From: Clostridiales bacterium
Lineage (GTDB): Bacteria; Bacillota; Clostridia; Oscillospirales; Oscillospiraceae
NCBI GenBank assembly: GCA_022772585.1
Contig: JALEZN010000059.1
Location: 1 to 37,161, forward strand
Direction of reading: 5' to 3'
DNA length: 37,161 bases
Shown: positions 22,731 through 32,800 of the stretch, piece by piece
Numbering within the stretch: position 1 is the first letter of the stretch
Layout of the letters: each line of letters begins with the position of its first letter
The notes under the pieces: generated by a model
Database searches by the model: none
The model's input: the letters and a program-made list of their open reading frames with translations, nothing else
Told to the model about the DNA's origin: nothing
Position numbers and translations under genes: made by a program

Positions 22731-24062
22731 ATGAATGAGATTTACGATCTGAACAGCTATATGAAGGCGCTGGAGGAGCACAACCTGCTCTTCGCCGCCA
22801 GGAAGGAAGTGGACTGGAACCACGAGGTGGGTTCGGTCATCGCCACCCTGGAGCCCAGCGGCCGGGCGGCCTACTTCCCCCAGGTCAAGGACAAGGAGTT
22901 TGGCATCTGCGGCAACATGTTGGGGTCCATGGACTCCATCGCCGTGGCCCTGGGCTGCGCCAAGGAGGAGATCACCGACTTCCTGGCCGACAAGCTGGAG
23001 CACCCCATCAAGCCCCGTGTGGTGGACAAGGCTCCCTGCCAGGAGAACGTGCTCACCGGTGACGCCATCGACATGAACCGCCTGCCCGTGCCCATCCATG
23101 CCCCCAAGGATGGCGGCCCCATCATTACCGGCGGCGTCATCGTCTCCAAGGAGCTCAACGGCACCCGCCAGAACCTGTCTTTCCAGCGGATGCACGTCAA
23201 GGGCAAGGACAAGATCAGCATTATGATCAACGAGTGGCGGCACCTGAAGGAGTTCTACGATGAGGCTGAGGCCCAGGGCAAGGCCCTGCCCATCGCCGTG
23301 GCCATCGGCGCCGACCCGGTGGTCTACGTGGGCGCCGGACTGCGCTACGACGGAGACGAGATGGAGATCGCCGGCGCCATCCGCGGCCGCCCCATGGACG
23401 TGGTGAAGTGTATTACCAACGACATCTATGTGCCCGCTGAGGCCCAGTTCATCATCGAGGGCGAGATCCTGCCCAACCAGCGTGAGCTGGAGGGCCCCCT
23501 GGGCGAGTTCACCGGCCACTACTCCGCCCCCTGGAACTCTCCCATTATCCACGTCACCGCCATCACCCACCGGAACAACGCCATCTATCAGACCATCAAC
23601 GGCGCCTCCTTCGAGCATATCAACCTGGGCAACGTGCTGCCCCGTGAGCCGCTGATCAAGAACTTCACCACCTATGTGAGCAAGGGCGTCATCAACGTGC
23701 ATATCCCGCCCTACGGTTCCGGCTTCCTGGCCCTGGTCCGGCTGAAGAAGAAGAACCCCGGCGAGCCCAAGAACGTGGCTCTGGCCGCCCTGATGTCCTA
23801 CGTGAACATCAAGAACGTCATCGTGGTGGACGAGGACGTTGATATCTACGAGCCCTCCGACGTGATGTGGGCCCTGTCCAACCGGGTGGTGCCGGAGAAG
23901 GACATCTCCTACATCCACAACGCCCAGGGCCATGAGCTGGATCCCTGCTCCGACGAGCGGGGCGTGCAGACCAAGATGATCATCGACGCCACCCTCAGCG
24001 ACGAGAGCCGCTGCCTGGAGCGGGTGCGCTACCCCAAGGTCAACCTGAAGGACTACCAGTAA
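22731..24062 (+). CDS. UbiD-family prenylated-FMN-dependent decarboxylase
   Basis: 443 residues. The three domains of UbiD are recognisable. Conserved prFMN and catalytic residues appear in QNLSFQRMHVKG (arginine), EGPLGEFTGHY (two glutamates of the E-R-E set) and PYGSGFLALV near the C-terminal part. UbiD enzymes reversibly (de)carboxylate aromatic, heteroaromatic or unsaturated acids using prenylated FMN made by UbiX. The start ATG has AAAGGAG 14 bases upstream and weaker sites nearer. Neighbours (amidohydrolase before, UbiX after) point to a nitrogen heteroaromatic carboxylate, not ubiquinone or menaquinone synthesis. Confidence 0.92.
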   Translation: MNEIYDLNSYMKALEEHNLLFAARKEVDWNHEVGSVIATLEPSGRAAYFPQVKDKEFGICGNMLGSMDSIAVALGCAKEEITDFLADKLEHPIKPRVVDKAPCQENVLTGDAIDMNRLPVPIHAPKDGGPIITGGVIVSKELNGTRQNLSFQRMHVKGKDKISIMINEWRHLKEFYDEAEAQGKALPIAVAIGADPVVYVGAGLRYDGDEMEIAGAIRGRPMDVVKCITNDIYVPAEAQFIIEGEILPNQRELEGPLGEFTGHYSAPWNSPIIHVTAITHRNNAIYQTINGASFEHINLGNVLPREPLIKNFTTYVSKGVINVHIPPYGSGFLALVRLKKKNPGEPKNVALAALMSYVNIKNVIVVDEDVDIYEPSDVMWALSNRVVPEKDISYIHNAQGHELDPCSDERGVQTKMIIDATLSDESRCLERVRYPKVNLKDYQ

Positions 24063-24107
24063 ACACAGCGGAGCCAGGCGGACGGCCCAGCTCCGGAGGA
24101 GGAGAAC

Positions 24108-24710
24108 ATGGGAAAATACATCGTGGGCATCACCGGCGCCACCGGTTCCCTCTATGCCGACCGGGTCATCCGGAAGCTGCTGAACATGGGCCATGAGGTC
24201 CACCTGTGCATCACCTCGGCCGGACAGCTGGTGGCCCGCAGCGAGCTGGACTGGGCCTGGGAGGACGGCGCCGCCCCGGCGGAGATCGAGGCCGCCCTTC
24301 AGGAGTACTATGGCAGCACCGCCCTGCGGTATTATGACCTCCATGCCATCGGCGCCCGCATCGCCAGCGGTTCCTTCCGCACCGACGGCATGGTGGTGGT
24401 GCCCTGCTCCATGGGCACCTTGTCCGCCATCGCCAACGGCGCCTCCCACAATCTGTTGGAGCGGGCGGCCGACGTGGTGCTCAAGGAGCGGGGAAGGCTG
24501 GTGTTGGTGGCACGGGAAACTCCCTTCAACACCATCCACCTGCAAAACATGCTCACCCTCTCCCAGTGCGGCGCGGTCATCATGCCCGCATGTCCCTCTT
24601 TCTACAACAAGCCCGCCTCGCTGGAGGAGCTGGCCGATTTCTTCGCCGCCCGTGTGCTGGACCAGATGGGCCTTCACGACGACACCATCCGCCGCTGGGA
24701 CGGCATCTGA
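24108..24710 (+). CDS. UbiX-family flavin prenyltransferase
   Basis: 200 residues, full length. The FMN-binding start GITGATGSLYADRVIRKLL, the middle VVVPCSMGTLSAIANGASHNLLERAADVVLKE and LVLVARETPFNTIHLQNM are standard UbiX blocks. The enzyme attaches a dimethylallyl group to FMN, producing the UbiD cofactor. GGAGGAGGAG precedes the ATG. Last gene of the operon, directly after its UbiD partner and before a strong terminator. The prenyl donor could come from the Idi encoded 11 kb to the left in the divergent unit. Confidence 0.94.
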   Translation: MGKYIVGITGATGSLYADRVIRKLLNMGHEVHLCITSAGQLVARSELDWAWEDGAAPAEIEAALQEYYGSTALRYYDLHAIGARIASGSFRTDGMVVVPCSMGTLSAIANGASHNLLERAADVVLKERGRLVLVARETPFNTIHLQNMLTLSQCGAVIMPACPSFYNKPASLEELADFFAARVLDQMGLHDDTIRRWDGI

Positions 24711-24721
24711 AAAACAGCAAA

Positions 24722-24762
24722 CAGGCCCCCGCGGATCTTGTCCGCGGGGGCCTGAATTTTTT
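24722..24762 (+). terminator. Terminator of the BMP-UbiD-UbiX operon
   Basis: CAGGCCCCCGCGGA/TCCGCGGGGGCCTG perfect stem followed by AATTTTTT, ending at 24762. Confidence 0.95.
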
Positions 24763-24834
24763 AAACGGGGTGAGATGCGGCACCCTGTGGGGGCGTAGGG
24801 CAGGGCGCCCTCGCCCCGCCGGGGCCAAGACCCG

Positions 24835-27462
24835 TCAGGAGACAATCTCGCCGGTGAGGACCGTCTTGCAGCACACGGTGAGCTGGCCGTCCCGGACGTC
24901 CACCGTGATGGTGTCGCCGGGCTGGACCTGGTCGGCGATGATGCGCCGGCTGATGAGGGTCTCCACCGTATGCTGCAGGTAGCGGCGCAGGGGACGGGCG
25001 CCGTAGATGGGGTCGTAGGCGGCGTCGATGATGAACTGCTTGGCCGCGCCGGTGAGGGAGCAGGAGATGCCCCGGTCGGCCAGACGGCCGTTGAGCTCAG
25101 CCACCATTAGGTCGATGATGTGGGTGATGTTATCCCGGGTCAGGGGCTTGTAGAACACGATCTCGTCCAGACGGTTGAGGAACTCAGGCCGGAAGGAGCG
25201 CTTGAGCAGCTCGTTGACCTGGGCCCTGGCCTCCTCCGCAATCTCGCCGTCGGCTCCGATGCCGTCCAGCAGGAACTGGGAGCCCAGATTGGAGGTCAGG
25301 ATGATGATGGTGTTCTTGAAATCCACGGTGCGGCCTTGACTATCCGTAATACGGCCGTCATCCAATACCTGAAGTAATACATTAAACACGTCGGGATGGG
25401 CCTTTTCCACCTCATCGAAGAGGATGACGGAATAGGGTTTGCGCCGCACCGCCTCGGTGAGCTGGCCGCCCTCCTCGTAGCCCACATATCCGGGAGGGGC
25501 GCCAATGAGCCGGGAGACGCTGAACTTCTCCATATACTCGCTCATGTCGATGCGCACCAGATTCTTCTCGGAGTCGAACAGGGCCTCGGCCAGGGCCTTG
25601 GCAAGCTCCGTCTTGCCCACGCCGGTGGGGCCCAGGAAGAGGAAGGAGCCGATGGGCCGGTCGGGGCTGGCGATGCCGGCCCGGCTGCGGAGGATGGACT
25701 CGGAGACAAGGCGAACTGCTTCGTCCTGGCCCACCACCCGCTGGTGGAGGATATCCTCCAGGTGGAGGAGCTTTTCCCGCTCGCCCTCCATCAGCTTGGA
25801 CACGGGGATGCCGGTCCACCGCTCAATGATGCGGGCGATCTCCTCCTCGGTGACCTTGTCCCGCAGCAGGGAGGACTCCTTGCCCTGCTGGGCGTAGCCC
25901 TCCTCGATCTCAAGCTGCTTTTTCAGCTCGGGGATCCTGCCGTACTGGAGCTCGGCCGCGCGGTTCAGGTCATACTCCCGCTGGGCCTTTTCCAGAGCGG
26001 CGTTGGCCTCCTCCAGCTCGGCACGGAGCTGCTGGACCTTGCCGATGGCGTTCTTCTCGTTCTCCCACTGGGCCTTCTTGGCGTTGAACTCGTCCCGCAT
26101 CTCGGCCAGCTCCTTCTGGATTTCGGCCAGGTGCTCCTTGGAGAGGGCGTCGTCCTCCTTCTTGAGGGCGGCCTCCTCGATCTCGTGCTGGATAATCTTG
26201 CGCTGGATCACGTCCAGCTCGGTGGGCATGGAGTCGATCTCGGTGCGGATCATGGCGCAGGCCTCGTCGATGAGGTCGATGGCCTTGTCGGGGAGGAAAC
26301 GGTCGGTGATATAGCGGTTGGAGAGGGTGGCGGCGGCGATGATGGCGCCGTCCTGGATCTTGACGCCGTGGAAGACCTCGTACCGCTCCTTCAGACCACG
26401 GAGGATGGCGATGGTGTCCTCCACCGTGGGCTCATTGACAGTGACGGGCTGGAAGCGGCGCTCCAGAGCGGCGTCCTTTTCGATATACTGCCGGTACTCG
26501 TTGAGGGTGGTGGCGCCGATGCAGTGGAGCTCGCCCCGGGCCAGCATGGGCTTTAAGAGGTTGCCCGCGTCCATAGCGCCCTCGGTCTTGCCGGCGCCCA
26601 CGATGGTGTGCAGCTCGTCGATGAAGAGGATGATGCGGCCCTCGGACTTTTTGACCTCGTTGAGGACGGCCTTCAGCCGCTCCTCAAACTCGCCCCGGTA
26701 CTTGGCGCCGGCAATCAGGCTGCCCATATCCAGGGCGAAGATGGTCTTGTCCTTCAGAGAGGCGGGCACGTCCCCCTTCACGATGCGCTGGGCCAACCCC
26801 TCGGCAATGGCGGTCTTGCCCACGCCGGGCTCGCCGATCAAAACCGGGTTATTCTTGGACTTGCGGCTCAGGATGCGGATGACGTTGCGAATCTCGTCAT
26901 CCCGGCCGATGACCGGGTCCAGCTTGTTCTGCCGGGCCCGCTCCACCAGGTCGGAGCCGTACTTTTTCAGGGCGTCATAGGTCTCCTCCGGGTTGTCGCT
27001 GGTCACCCGCTGGTTGCCCCGGACGCCGGAGAGCGCCTGGAGGATGCCCTCATGGGTGATGTTATAGGTGCGGAAGAGCTCCTTCAGGGACCGGCCCGCG
27101 GTATCCACCAGGGCCAGGAGCAGATGCTCCACCGACACGTACTCGTCCTTCATGTTTGCGGCGATGGACTCGGCGGCGTTGAGGGCCTGATCCACATCCT
27201 GGGCCACATAGACCTTGCCCTGCTCCCGGCCGGAGCCGGAGACCCGGGGCAGCTTCTCCACCTCGGCCTTGACGGCGGCGGCAAAGGAGGGGACGGTGAT
27301 GCCCATGTTCCCCAGCAGCTGGGGCACCAAGCCGTTCTCGGCCTGCAGCAGGGCCAGCAGGATATGGACCTGCTCGATCTGCTGGTTGCCGTACTCTGTG
27401 GCGATGGACTGGGAGGCCTGGATGGCCTCCAGGGATTTCTGGGTATATTTCTGAGCGTTCAT
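24835..27462 (-). CDS. clpB: ClpB disaggregase (Hsp100)
   Basis: 875 residues from the ATG at 27462; AAAGGA lies about 12 bases upstream, while a GTG 12 bases further up sits too close to it. An N-terminal Clp-N repeat domain (to about 145), AAA+ domain 1 with GEPGVGKTA and [14 protein letters not shown], a long charged coiled-coil M-domain (about 395-520), and AAA+ domain 2 with GPTGVGKTE and [26 protein letters not shown] are all seen. No ClpP-binding loop is evident. It extracts and unfolds aggregated proteins with DnaK and small heat-shock proteins. It follows hsp20 on the same strand, so both probably share the CIRCE-controlled promoter, although the Hsp20 terminator may limit read-through. 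Confidence 0.96.
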   Translation of the reverse strand: MNAQKYTQKSLEAIQASQSIATEYGNQQIEQVHILLALLQAENGLVPQLLGNMGITVPSFAAAVKAEVEKLPRVSGSGREQGKVYVAQDVDQALNAAESIAANMKDEYVSVEHLLLALVDTAGRSLKELFRTYNITHEGILQALSGVRGNQRVTSDNPEETYDALKKYGSDLVERARQNKLDPVIGRDDEIRNVIRILSRKSKNNPVLIGEPGVGKTAIAEGLAQRIVKGDVPASLKDKTIFALDMGSLIAGAKYRGEFEERLKAVLNEVKKSEGRIILFIDELHTIVGAGKTEGAMDAGNLLKPMLARGELHCIGATTLNEYRQYIEKDAALERRFQPVTVNEPTVEDTIAILRGLKERYEVFHGVKIQDGAIIAAATLSNRYITDRFLPDKAIDLIDEACAMIRTEIDSMPTELDVIQRKIIQHEIEEAALKKEDDALSKEHLAEIQKELAEMRDEFNAKKAQWENEKNAIGKVQQLRAELEEANAALEKAQREYDLNRAAELQYGRIPELKKQLEIEEGYAQQGKESSLLRDKVTEEEIARIIERWTGIPVSKLMEGEREKLLHLEDILHQRVVGQDEAVRLVSESILRSRAGIASPDRPIGSFLFLGPTGVGKTELAKALAEALFDSEKNLVRIDMSEYMEKFSVSRLIGAPPGYVGYEEGGQLTEAVRRKPYSVILFDEVEKAHPDVFNVLLQVLDDGRITDSQGRTVDFKNTIIILTSNLGSQFLLDGIGADGEIAEEARAQVNELLKRSFRPEFLNRLDEIVFYKPLTRDNITHIIDLMVAELNGRLADRGISCSLTGAAKQFIIDAAYDPIYGARPLRRYLQHTVETLISRRIIADQVQPGDTITVDVRDGQLTVCCKTVLTGEIVS

Positions 27463-27571
27463 AGACGCGTTCACATCCTTTCAAATGGGGAATGCAGGGG
27501 TGGGCCGAAGCTCCGCCCCAGAAAAGAATACCCCCGGCGGGGCGTAAAAGCAAGGGGGCGCAAACGAAAGA

Positions 27572-27601
27572 GGAGCCGGCCAGCGAGAGCTGGCCGGCTC
27601 C
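27572..27601 (-). terminator. Hairpin between hsp20 and clpB, partial terminator
   Basis: GGAGCCGGCCAGC/GCTGGCCGGCTCC perfect 13-bp stem followed on the minus strand by the interrupted T-tract TCTTTCGTTT. Probably leaky, giving more Hsp20 than ClpB. Confidence 0.7.
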
Positions 27602-27610
27602 TGCTGACCG

Positions 27611-28039
27611 TCAGTCGATGGCGATCCGCTTGGCCTCGGGCACCGCGGGCTTGACCTTGGGAAGAGTCAGCTCCAGAATGCCGTTTTTGTAGGCGGCGGT
27701 GATGCCGCTCTCATCAATACCGGAGACGTCGAAGCTGCGGGAGAAGGAGCCGTACCGGCGCTCCCGGCGGATATACTGGCCCTTGGAGTCCTTCTCCTCG
27801 CTGGTCTCGCGGTGCTCGGCGGAGATGGTGAGGATGCCCTCCTTCAGGTCCAGGCGGATGTCCTCCTTCTCAAAGCCGGGGAGCTCGGCCTCCAGCACAT
27901 ACTGGTCGCCGGCGTCCCGGATATCGGTGCGGAAGGCGGGGAGACTGGTGTTGTTCTCGCCAAAGAATTTACGCTGGAAGTTATCAAAGGTGTCAAAGAA
28001 ATTGTCGTTGCCGCGCTCGAACGGAAGCATACCAAACAT
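27611..28039 (-). CDS. Hsp20/alpha-crystallin small heat-shock protein
   Basis: 142 residues starting at the ATG at 28039 with AAAGGAGAG six bases upstream. A longer open frame to 28114 lacks a ribosome site. The alpha-crystallin domain runs from about residue 38 to 135 (TDIRDAGDQYVLEAELPGF, then DVSGIDESGITAAYKNGILELTLPK with the A-x-x-x-x-GIL signature). The N-terminal MFGMLPFERGNDNFFDTFDNF is typical of bacterial class A members. It holds unfolding proteins for the ClpB/DnaK system. The CIRCE element upstream implies HrcA control. Confidence 0.95.
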   Translation of the reverse strand: MFGMLPFERGNDNFFDTFDNFQRKFFGENNTSLPAFRTDIRDAGDQYVLEAELPGFEKEDIRLDLKEGILTISAEHRETSEEKDSKGQYIRRERRYGSFSRSFDVSGIDESGITAAYKNGILELTLPKVKPAVPEAKRIAID

Positions 28040-28220
28040 AGTGATCTCTCCTTTATCCATTGCGGATGATGATTGGGACGGGGTTAGCAGTCTGACGCGA
28101 AGTGTGCTATTCATAGGGAAATATTCATCCTTTCGTCCTCATTCAGAGGAGGAACAGCGCCTTGACTGCCGCCCTCATCTCTCTTTGTTGTCTCCAGTAT
28201 AGGGCCGTATTATGAACAAA

Positions 28221-28249
28221 TATACAAAAGAATATGTCTGAATTGTAAA
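28221..28249 (-). promoter_or_regulatory. Promoter of hsp20-clpB
   Basis: Minus strand TTTACA (28244-28249), 17-base spacer, TGTATA (28221-28226); the CIRCE element abuts its -35. Confidence 0.6.
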
Positions 28250-28251
28250 CA

Positions 28252-28278
28252 TTAGCACTCTGGTAATAAGAGTGCTAA
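28252..28278. promoter_or_regulatory. CIRCE element (HrcA operator)
   Basis: TTAGCACTC-N9-GAGTGCTAA, a perfect match to the CIRCE consensus. It lies between the leftward heat-shock promoter and the rightward MATE promoter. Confidence 0.97.
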
Positions 28279-28301
28279 AACGGAAAAGAGAGAAGAGACC
28301 C

Positions 28302-28330
28302 TTTACGGGAAGTAAAACTTGCGCTATACT
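28302..28330 (+). promoter_or_regulatory. Promoter of the MATE gene
   Basis: TTTACG (28302-28307), 17-base spacer, TATACT (28325-28330). Confidence 0.65.
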
Positions 28331-28389
28331 GGGGCCTGCGCGCGCCTGCCGGGCGCGGAGATGGAGAGAAAGAGAGGCGCTTATCACCC

Positions 28390-29769
28390 ATGAGACGGAC
28401 CAACGACCTGGGAAACGACCCGGTCTTTCCGCTGGTGCTGCATCTGGCGGTGCCCACCATGCTGGCCCAGCTGGTCAGCGTGCTCTACAGCATCGTGGAC
28501 CGCATCTATATCGGCAATATCCCGGCGGCGGGCGGACTGGCCCTGGCCGGGGTGGGGGTGTGCGGCCCCATCGTGACCCTGCTCTCCTCCTTTGCCAGCC
28601 TGGTGGGCCTGGGAGGCAGCCCCATCATGGCCATGCGGATGGGGGAGGGACGGAAGGAGAAGGCGCGGCGTGTCCTGAACAACTGCTTCCTTATGCTCCT
28701 GGTCCTCTCGGCAGTGCTGACCGTCTCCTTCCTGCTGGTGAAGGACAAACTCCTCATGTGGTTCGGCGCCAGTGAGGCCACATTCGCCTATGCCGATCCC
28801 TATCTGACCATCTACACGGCGGGGACCTTCTTCGCGCTGATGGCCGCGGGCATGAACAGCTTTCTCATCTGCCAGGGCTTCTCGGGAATGGGAATGGCTA
28901 CGGTGGTGCTGGGGGCGGGGCTCAATATCGCCCTGGACCCGGTGTTTATCTTTGCGCTGGACATGGGAGTGGCGGGGGCCGCCGTGGCCACCGTGCTCTC
29001 CCAGGCGGCTTCCTGTGCCTTTGTGCTGTGGGCCCTGCTGCGGCGGAGCATGCCGGTGCCCCTGGGGTGGGGCGGCTTTGATCTGCGGGTGGTGCGGCGG
29101 GTGCTCTCCTTCGGGCTGTCCCCCTTCCTCATCATTGCCACCGACAGCGTGCTCCTCATCGTCTTAAACACTGTGCTCCAGCGGTACGGCGGGCCGGGAC
29201 TGGGGGATACCCTGGTGACCTGCGCCACCATCGTGCAGAGCTACCTGCTCCTCATCACCATGCCCATGGGAGGCATGACCCTGGGCACCCAGCCGGTGGT
29301 CAGCTTCAACTACGGTGCCGGGCAGCCTGGGCGTATCAGAGAGGCCATGAGGGCCATCGTGGGCCTGTGCCTGGCCTTCTGCGCCGCCATGATGGTGGTG
29401 ACCCACACCCTCTCGCCCCTCTTCGTGGGCCTTTTTACCTCTGATGCTGACGTGGCCGCCCGGTCGGCCCATTATATCAAGATCTTCACCGCCATGATAT
29501 TGCCCCTGGCGGTCCAGTACCCCCTGGTGGACGAGACCACCGCTCTGGGACGGGTCCGGCAGGCCCTCTTCTGCTCCATGTTCCGCAAGAGCGTGTTTCT
29601 GGCCTGCCTGCTGCTCCTGCCCCGCTTCTTTGGGGCGGAGGCCACCTTCTTCTCCGAACCCATCGCCGACCTGGTGGCCGCCGCGGTGACCACGGTGCTG
29701 TTCCTGCGCACCTTCCCCGGCATCCTGCGGGACTGCGTCCGGACCCACAGCGCTGTCCGGGCGGCATAA
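28390..29769 (+). CDS. MATE-family efflux transporter
   Basis: 459 residues, the usual length, with about twelve hydrophobic helices in two halves. Typical MATE pieces are PLVLHLAVPTMLAQLVSVLYSIVDRIYIG near the start, GLGGSPIMAMRMGEG, and the second-half PMGGMTLGTQPVVSFNYGAG. These proteins export cationic drugs or metabolites using Na+ or H+. Single-gene unit behind TTTACG-N17-TATACT and before a bidirectional terminator. Its -35 is 24 bases from the CIRCE, so HrcA could affect it, but the position fits the leftward gene better. Substrate unknown. Confidence 0.93.
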   Translation: MRRTNDLGNDPVFPLVLHLAVPTMLAQLVSVLYSIVDRIYIGNIPAAGGLALAGVGVCGPIVTLLSSFASLVGLGGSPIMAMRMGEGRKEKARRVLNNCFLMLLVLSAVLTVSFLLVKDKLLMWFGASEATFAYADPYLTIYTAGTFFALMAAGMNSFLICQGFSGMGMATVVLGAGLNIALDPVFIFALDMGVAGAAVATVLSQAASCAFVLWALLRRSMPVPLGWGGFDLRVVRRVLSFGLSPFLIIATDSVLLIVLNTVLQRYGGPGLGDTLVTCATIVQSYLLLITMPMGGMTLGTQPVVSFNYGAGQPGRIREAMRAIVGLCLAFCAAMMVVTHTLSPLFVGLFTSDADVAARSAHYIKIFTAMILPLAVQYPLVDETTALGRVRQALFCSMFRKSVFLACLLLLPRFFGAEATFFSEPIADLVAAAVTTVLFLRTFPGILRDCVRTHSAVRAA

Positions 29770-29779
29770 GGAGAACAAG

Positions 29780-29827
29780 CCTCATATAAAAACTCCGCCC
29801 GGAGACGGGCGGAGTTTTTATATGAGG
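29780..29827. terminator. Bidirectional terminator between convergent MATE and helicase genes
   Basis: Long dyad CCTCATATAAAAACTCCGCC and its complement; A5 and T5 flank the GC stem so both strands terminate. It abuts the helicase stop codon. Confidence 0.93.
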
Positions 29828-32800
29828 TCAGAACAGGCTGAGCTGGCCGTCGTCCGGTTTTTTGTGCTGGGGGGCGGCCTCTCCTTCCTCCAGCAGGAGG
29901 GAGGGCAGGTCGGACAGGAAGGGGGAGGGCTCGCCGGAGGTGAGAAGGATGAGCTCCTCTTCTGCCCGGGTGACGCCCACATAGAAGAGACGGCGCTCCT
30001 CCGCCAGGTCGGTGGGGCGGCGCTCCGACTCCAGCGGGAGCAGCCCCTTGCGCACGCCGCAGAGAAAGACCACCGGGAACTCCAGTCCCTTGGCGGCGTG
30101 GAGGGTCATCAGGGTGACGGCGCCGGACTCGTAGCTGCCCGACTGGCGGCGCAGGTCTCCCTCGCTCCCCAGGGTGAGGCCCTGGAGCAGCTCAGGCATG
30201 GTGCGGTAAAAGACCGCCGTGTTGCGCAGGCGCTCCAGCGGCTCGGAGCCGGTACAGCCGGCCTGGGCGGCCCACCGTTCCAGCAGCCTCCAGGGCCGTT
30301 CCCAGTCGGCCTGCTGGCCGAAAAAGGCGGTCAGGTCCAGCCAGGGGCGCAGAATGGAGATCTGGGCGTAGGCCTCATCCACCGCCCGGACCCGCTGGGC
30401 GGCGCTGCCTTCCGCCCGGGCCCAGGTGCCGGCCACGGCCCGGGTCAGGTCGGCAGGGACGCCCCACACCAGCCGGAGACAGGTCTCCAGAGCCAGGGCA
30501 TCCTTCGGGTCCAGCAGGAGCTGAAAAAAGCACAGCGCCCCCCGGACCATGTCGTCGTTGAGGAAATCCTCCCGGCCGGCCACCACGCAGGGGATGCCCT
30601 CCCGGCGGAAGCACTGCTCCAGAAGCTCCAGCTGCCGGCGGGTACGGCAGCACACCGCGATATCGGAAAAGCTCCGGGGCTTTTCCGCCCCCCGCAGGGC
30701 CTGGGCCTGCAGCATGTCCACGCCGCCCACCAGGCGGCTCACCTCTCTGGCCGCAAAGACGGCCTCCCCCTTCTCGCTCTCGGCGCGGAGCAGCCGGACC
30801 TTCCGCCCGGAGCGGCGGACGGCGTGGAGGTCCCGGGGAGCTCCGCCGTTGGGGCCGATGGCCGCCAGGGCGCAGCCCAGGATCTCAGGTGTGGAGCGGT
30901 AGTTGTACCGCAGGGGGATGGTGCGCAGGCCGGGGAAGTCCTCCTCCAGCCGGGAGAAGCAGGCGGGGTCGGACCCGCGGAAGGCGTAGATGGACTGGTC
31001 CGGGTCACCGATGACAAAGAGGCTCCGGCCCAGCCGGTTCCACGCCTTGACCAGCCGGTATTGAACGGCGTTGCAGTCCTGAAATTCGTCCACCAGCAGG
31101 TGGCGGAACTTGCGGGCGTCGGAGCGGCTTTTGCCTTCCCACCGTTCCAGGGTGCGCAGCAGCAGGTCGTCAAAATCCATCAGACCCCGCTCCTGCAGGC
31201 GGCGGATGTAGAAGTCGCAGGCGGCGGCCAGGTCGCCGCTCTCCGGCGGCAGGCCGTTTTTCTGCCGGGACACGGCTTGCAGGAGCTGGGCGGGACCGGC
31301 CTTCACCCCCAGCGCCCGCAGGACCTGGCCGGCCAGCTCCAGAGATTCATAGGTCCCCACCAGCCGCTCCGGGTCCCCGTCCTTGGCCAGCAGGTCCAGA
31401 CAGATGGAGTGGAAGGTACCGATGGTCATGCCCCGCAGGGCCCGCTTGTCCCCAAACCGGGCCTCCAGCCGCTCCCGCAGCTCGGCGGCCGCCTTGTTGG
31501 TAAAGGTCACCGCCGCGATCTCCGAGGGCCGCTCCCCCTGCTGCTCCAGCAGCCAGAGGATGCGGGAGACCAGGGTGCGGGTCTTGCCGGCCCCCGGTCC
31601 GGCCACCACCGCCACGGTCCGGTCAGGACAGCGGGCGGCGGCGCTCTGGTCCGGGTCCAGGCCGCCGGCGGGGGATGGAAGTTCCTCTTCCTGTGGAACT
31701 TCCTGCTCCGCCCGAGGGGCGGGGGCGGCCTTTTTCCGGCTCCCGGCCTGGGGCGCGTCGCAGCCGAACAGGCTGACCTGGCCGCTGAAGGCCTCCTTCT
31801 CGCTCTCAGACAGAAGCGTCATGGCGCCGAATTCCCCGTCGTAGCCCGGGGCCCACTGGGCCTTTCCCGCCCGCAGGCGGCGGATGCCCTCGGTGACGCA
31901 GGGACCGGCCACCCGGGCGATGTCCTCCAGGGGGGCCTGGCGCAGGATATAGAACTCCGGCCCCAGCTTGGCCAGCATCTCCTCATAGCGGCGCCGGTTG
32001 CGCAGGGTGTCCGGCCCGCCGCCCAGGGTGGCGGAGAGGATCTCGGGCAGAGGGGCGAGCCGCTCGAATTTCGGGGCGCGGGGACGGACATAGCCCTCCG
32101 GCCGGTCGGCGAGCTGCTCCACCCGGTGGAGCACGCCGGTGGTCAGCCGCTTGCCGCACACGGGGCACTTGCCGCCTGCGGCCTCGGCCTCGGCGGGGGA
32201 GAGACACTGATGGCAGTTGCGGTGGCCGTCGTAGTGGTACTTGCCCTCCTCGGGGAAGAATTCCAGAGTGCCCTTCAGCCCCCGGCCGGTGCGCAGGGCC
32301 TTTTCCAGTGCGGGGTAGGAGAGGGAAATATCCAGCAGGTTGGCCTCCCGCCCCAGCTTGGCGGGGGAGTGGGCGTCGGAATTGGACACCAGATGGAACC
32401 GGTCCAGGGCGGAGCAGCGCCAGTTCATGGGAGGATCAGAGGAGAGGCCGGTCTCCAGGGCGTGGATGTGGGGAGTCAGGTCCTCAAAGCACTCCTCGAT
32501 GGTGTCAAAACCGGAAAAGGCCCCGAACAGGGAGAAGTGGGGCGTCCAGATGTGGGCGGGGATGAAGATGGCGTTGGGGGCGGCCTCCAGCGTGATCTCC
32601 AGCAGGTCCCGGCAGTCCAGACCCAGGATGGGGCGGCCGTCGGAGTGGATGTTGCCGATGGCCTCCAGCCGGTGGGAGAGGACCTCCGCGGTCTCTAGGT
32701 CGGGCAGGAGGATCAGGTTGTGGACCTTCCGCACCTTGCCGTTTTTCTTATAGATGGAGCTGATCTCGCCGCTGACTACGAAGCGGGGAGCCGCTCCGCC

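Noticed and set aside
29822-32698. 958-codon rightward open frame
   Set aside because: Antisense shadow of the PHP-UvrD helicase, rich in G, Q, H and L as expected from high-GC reverse frames; no recognisable domain.
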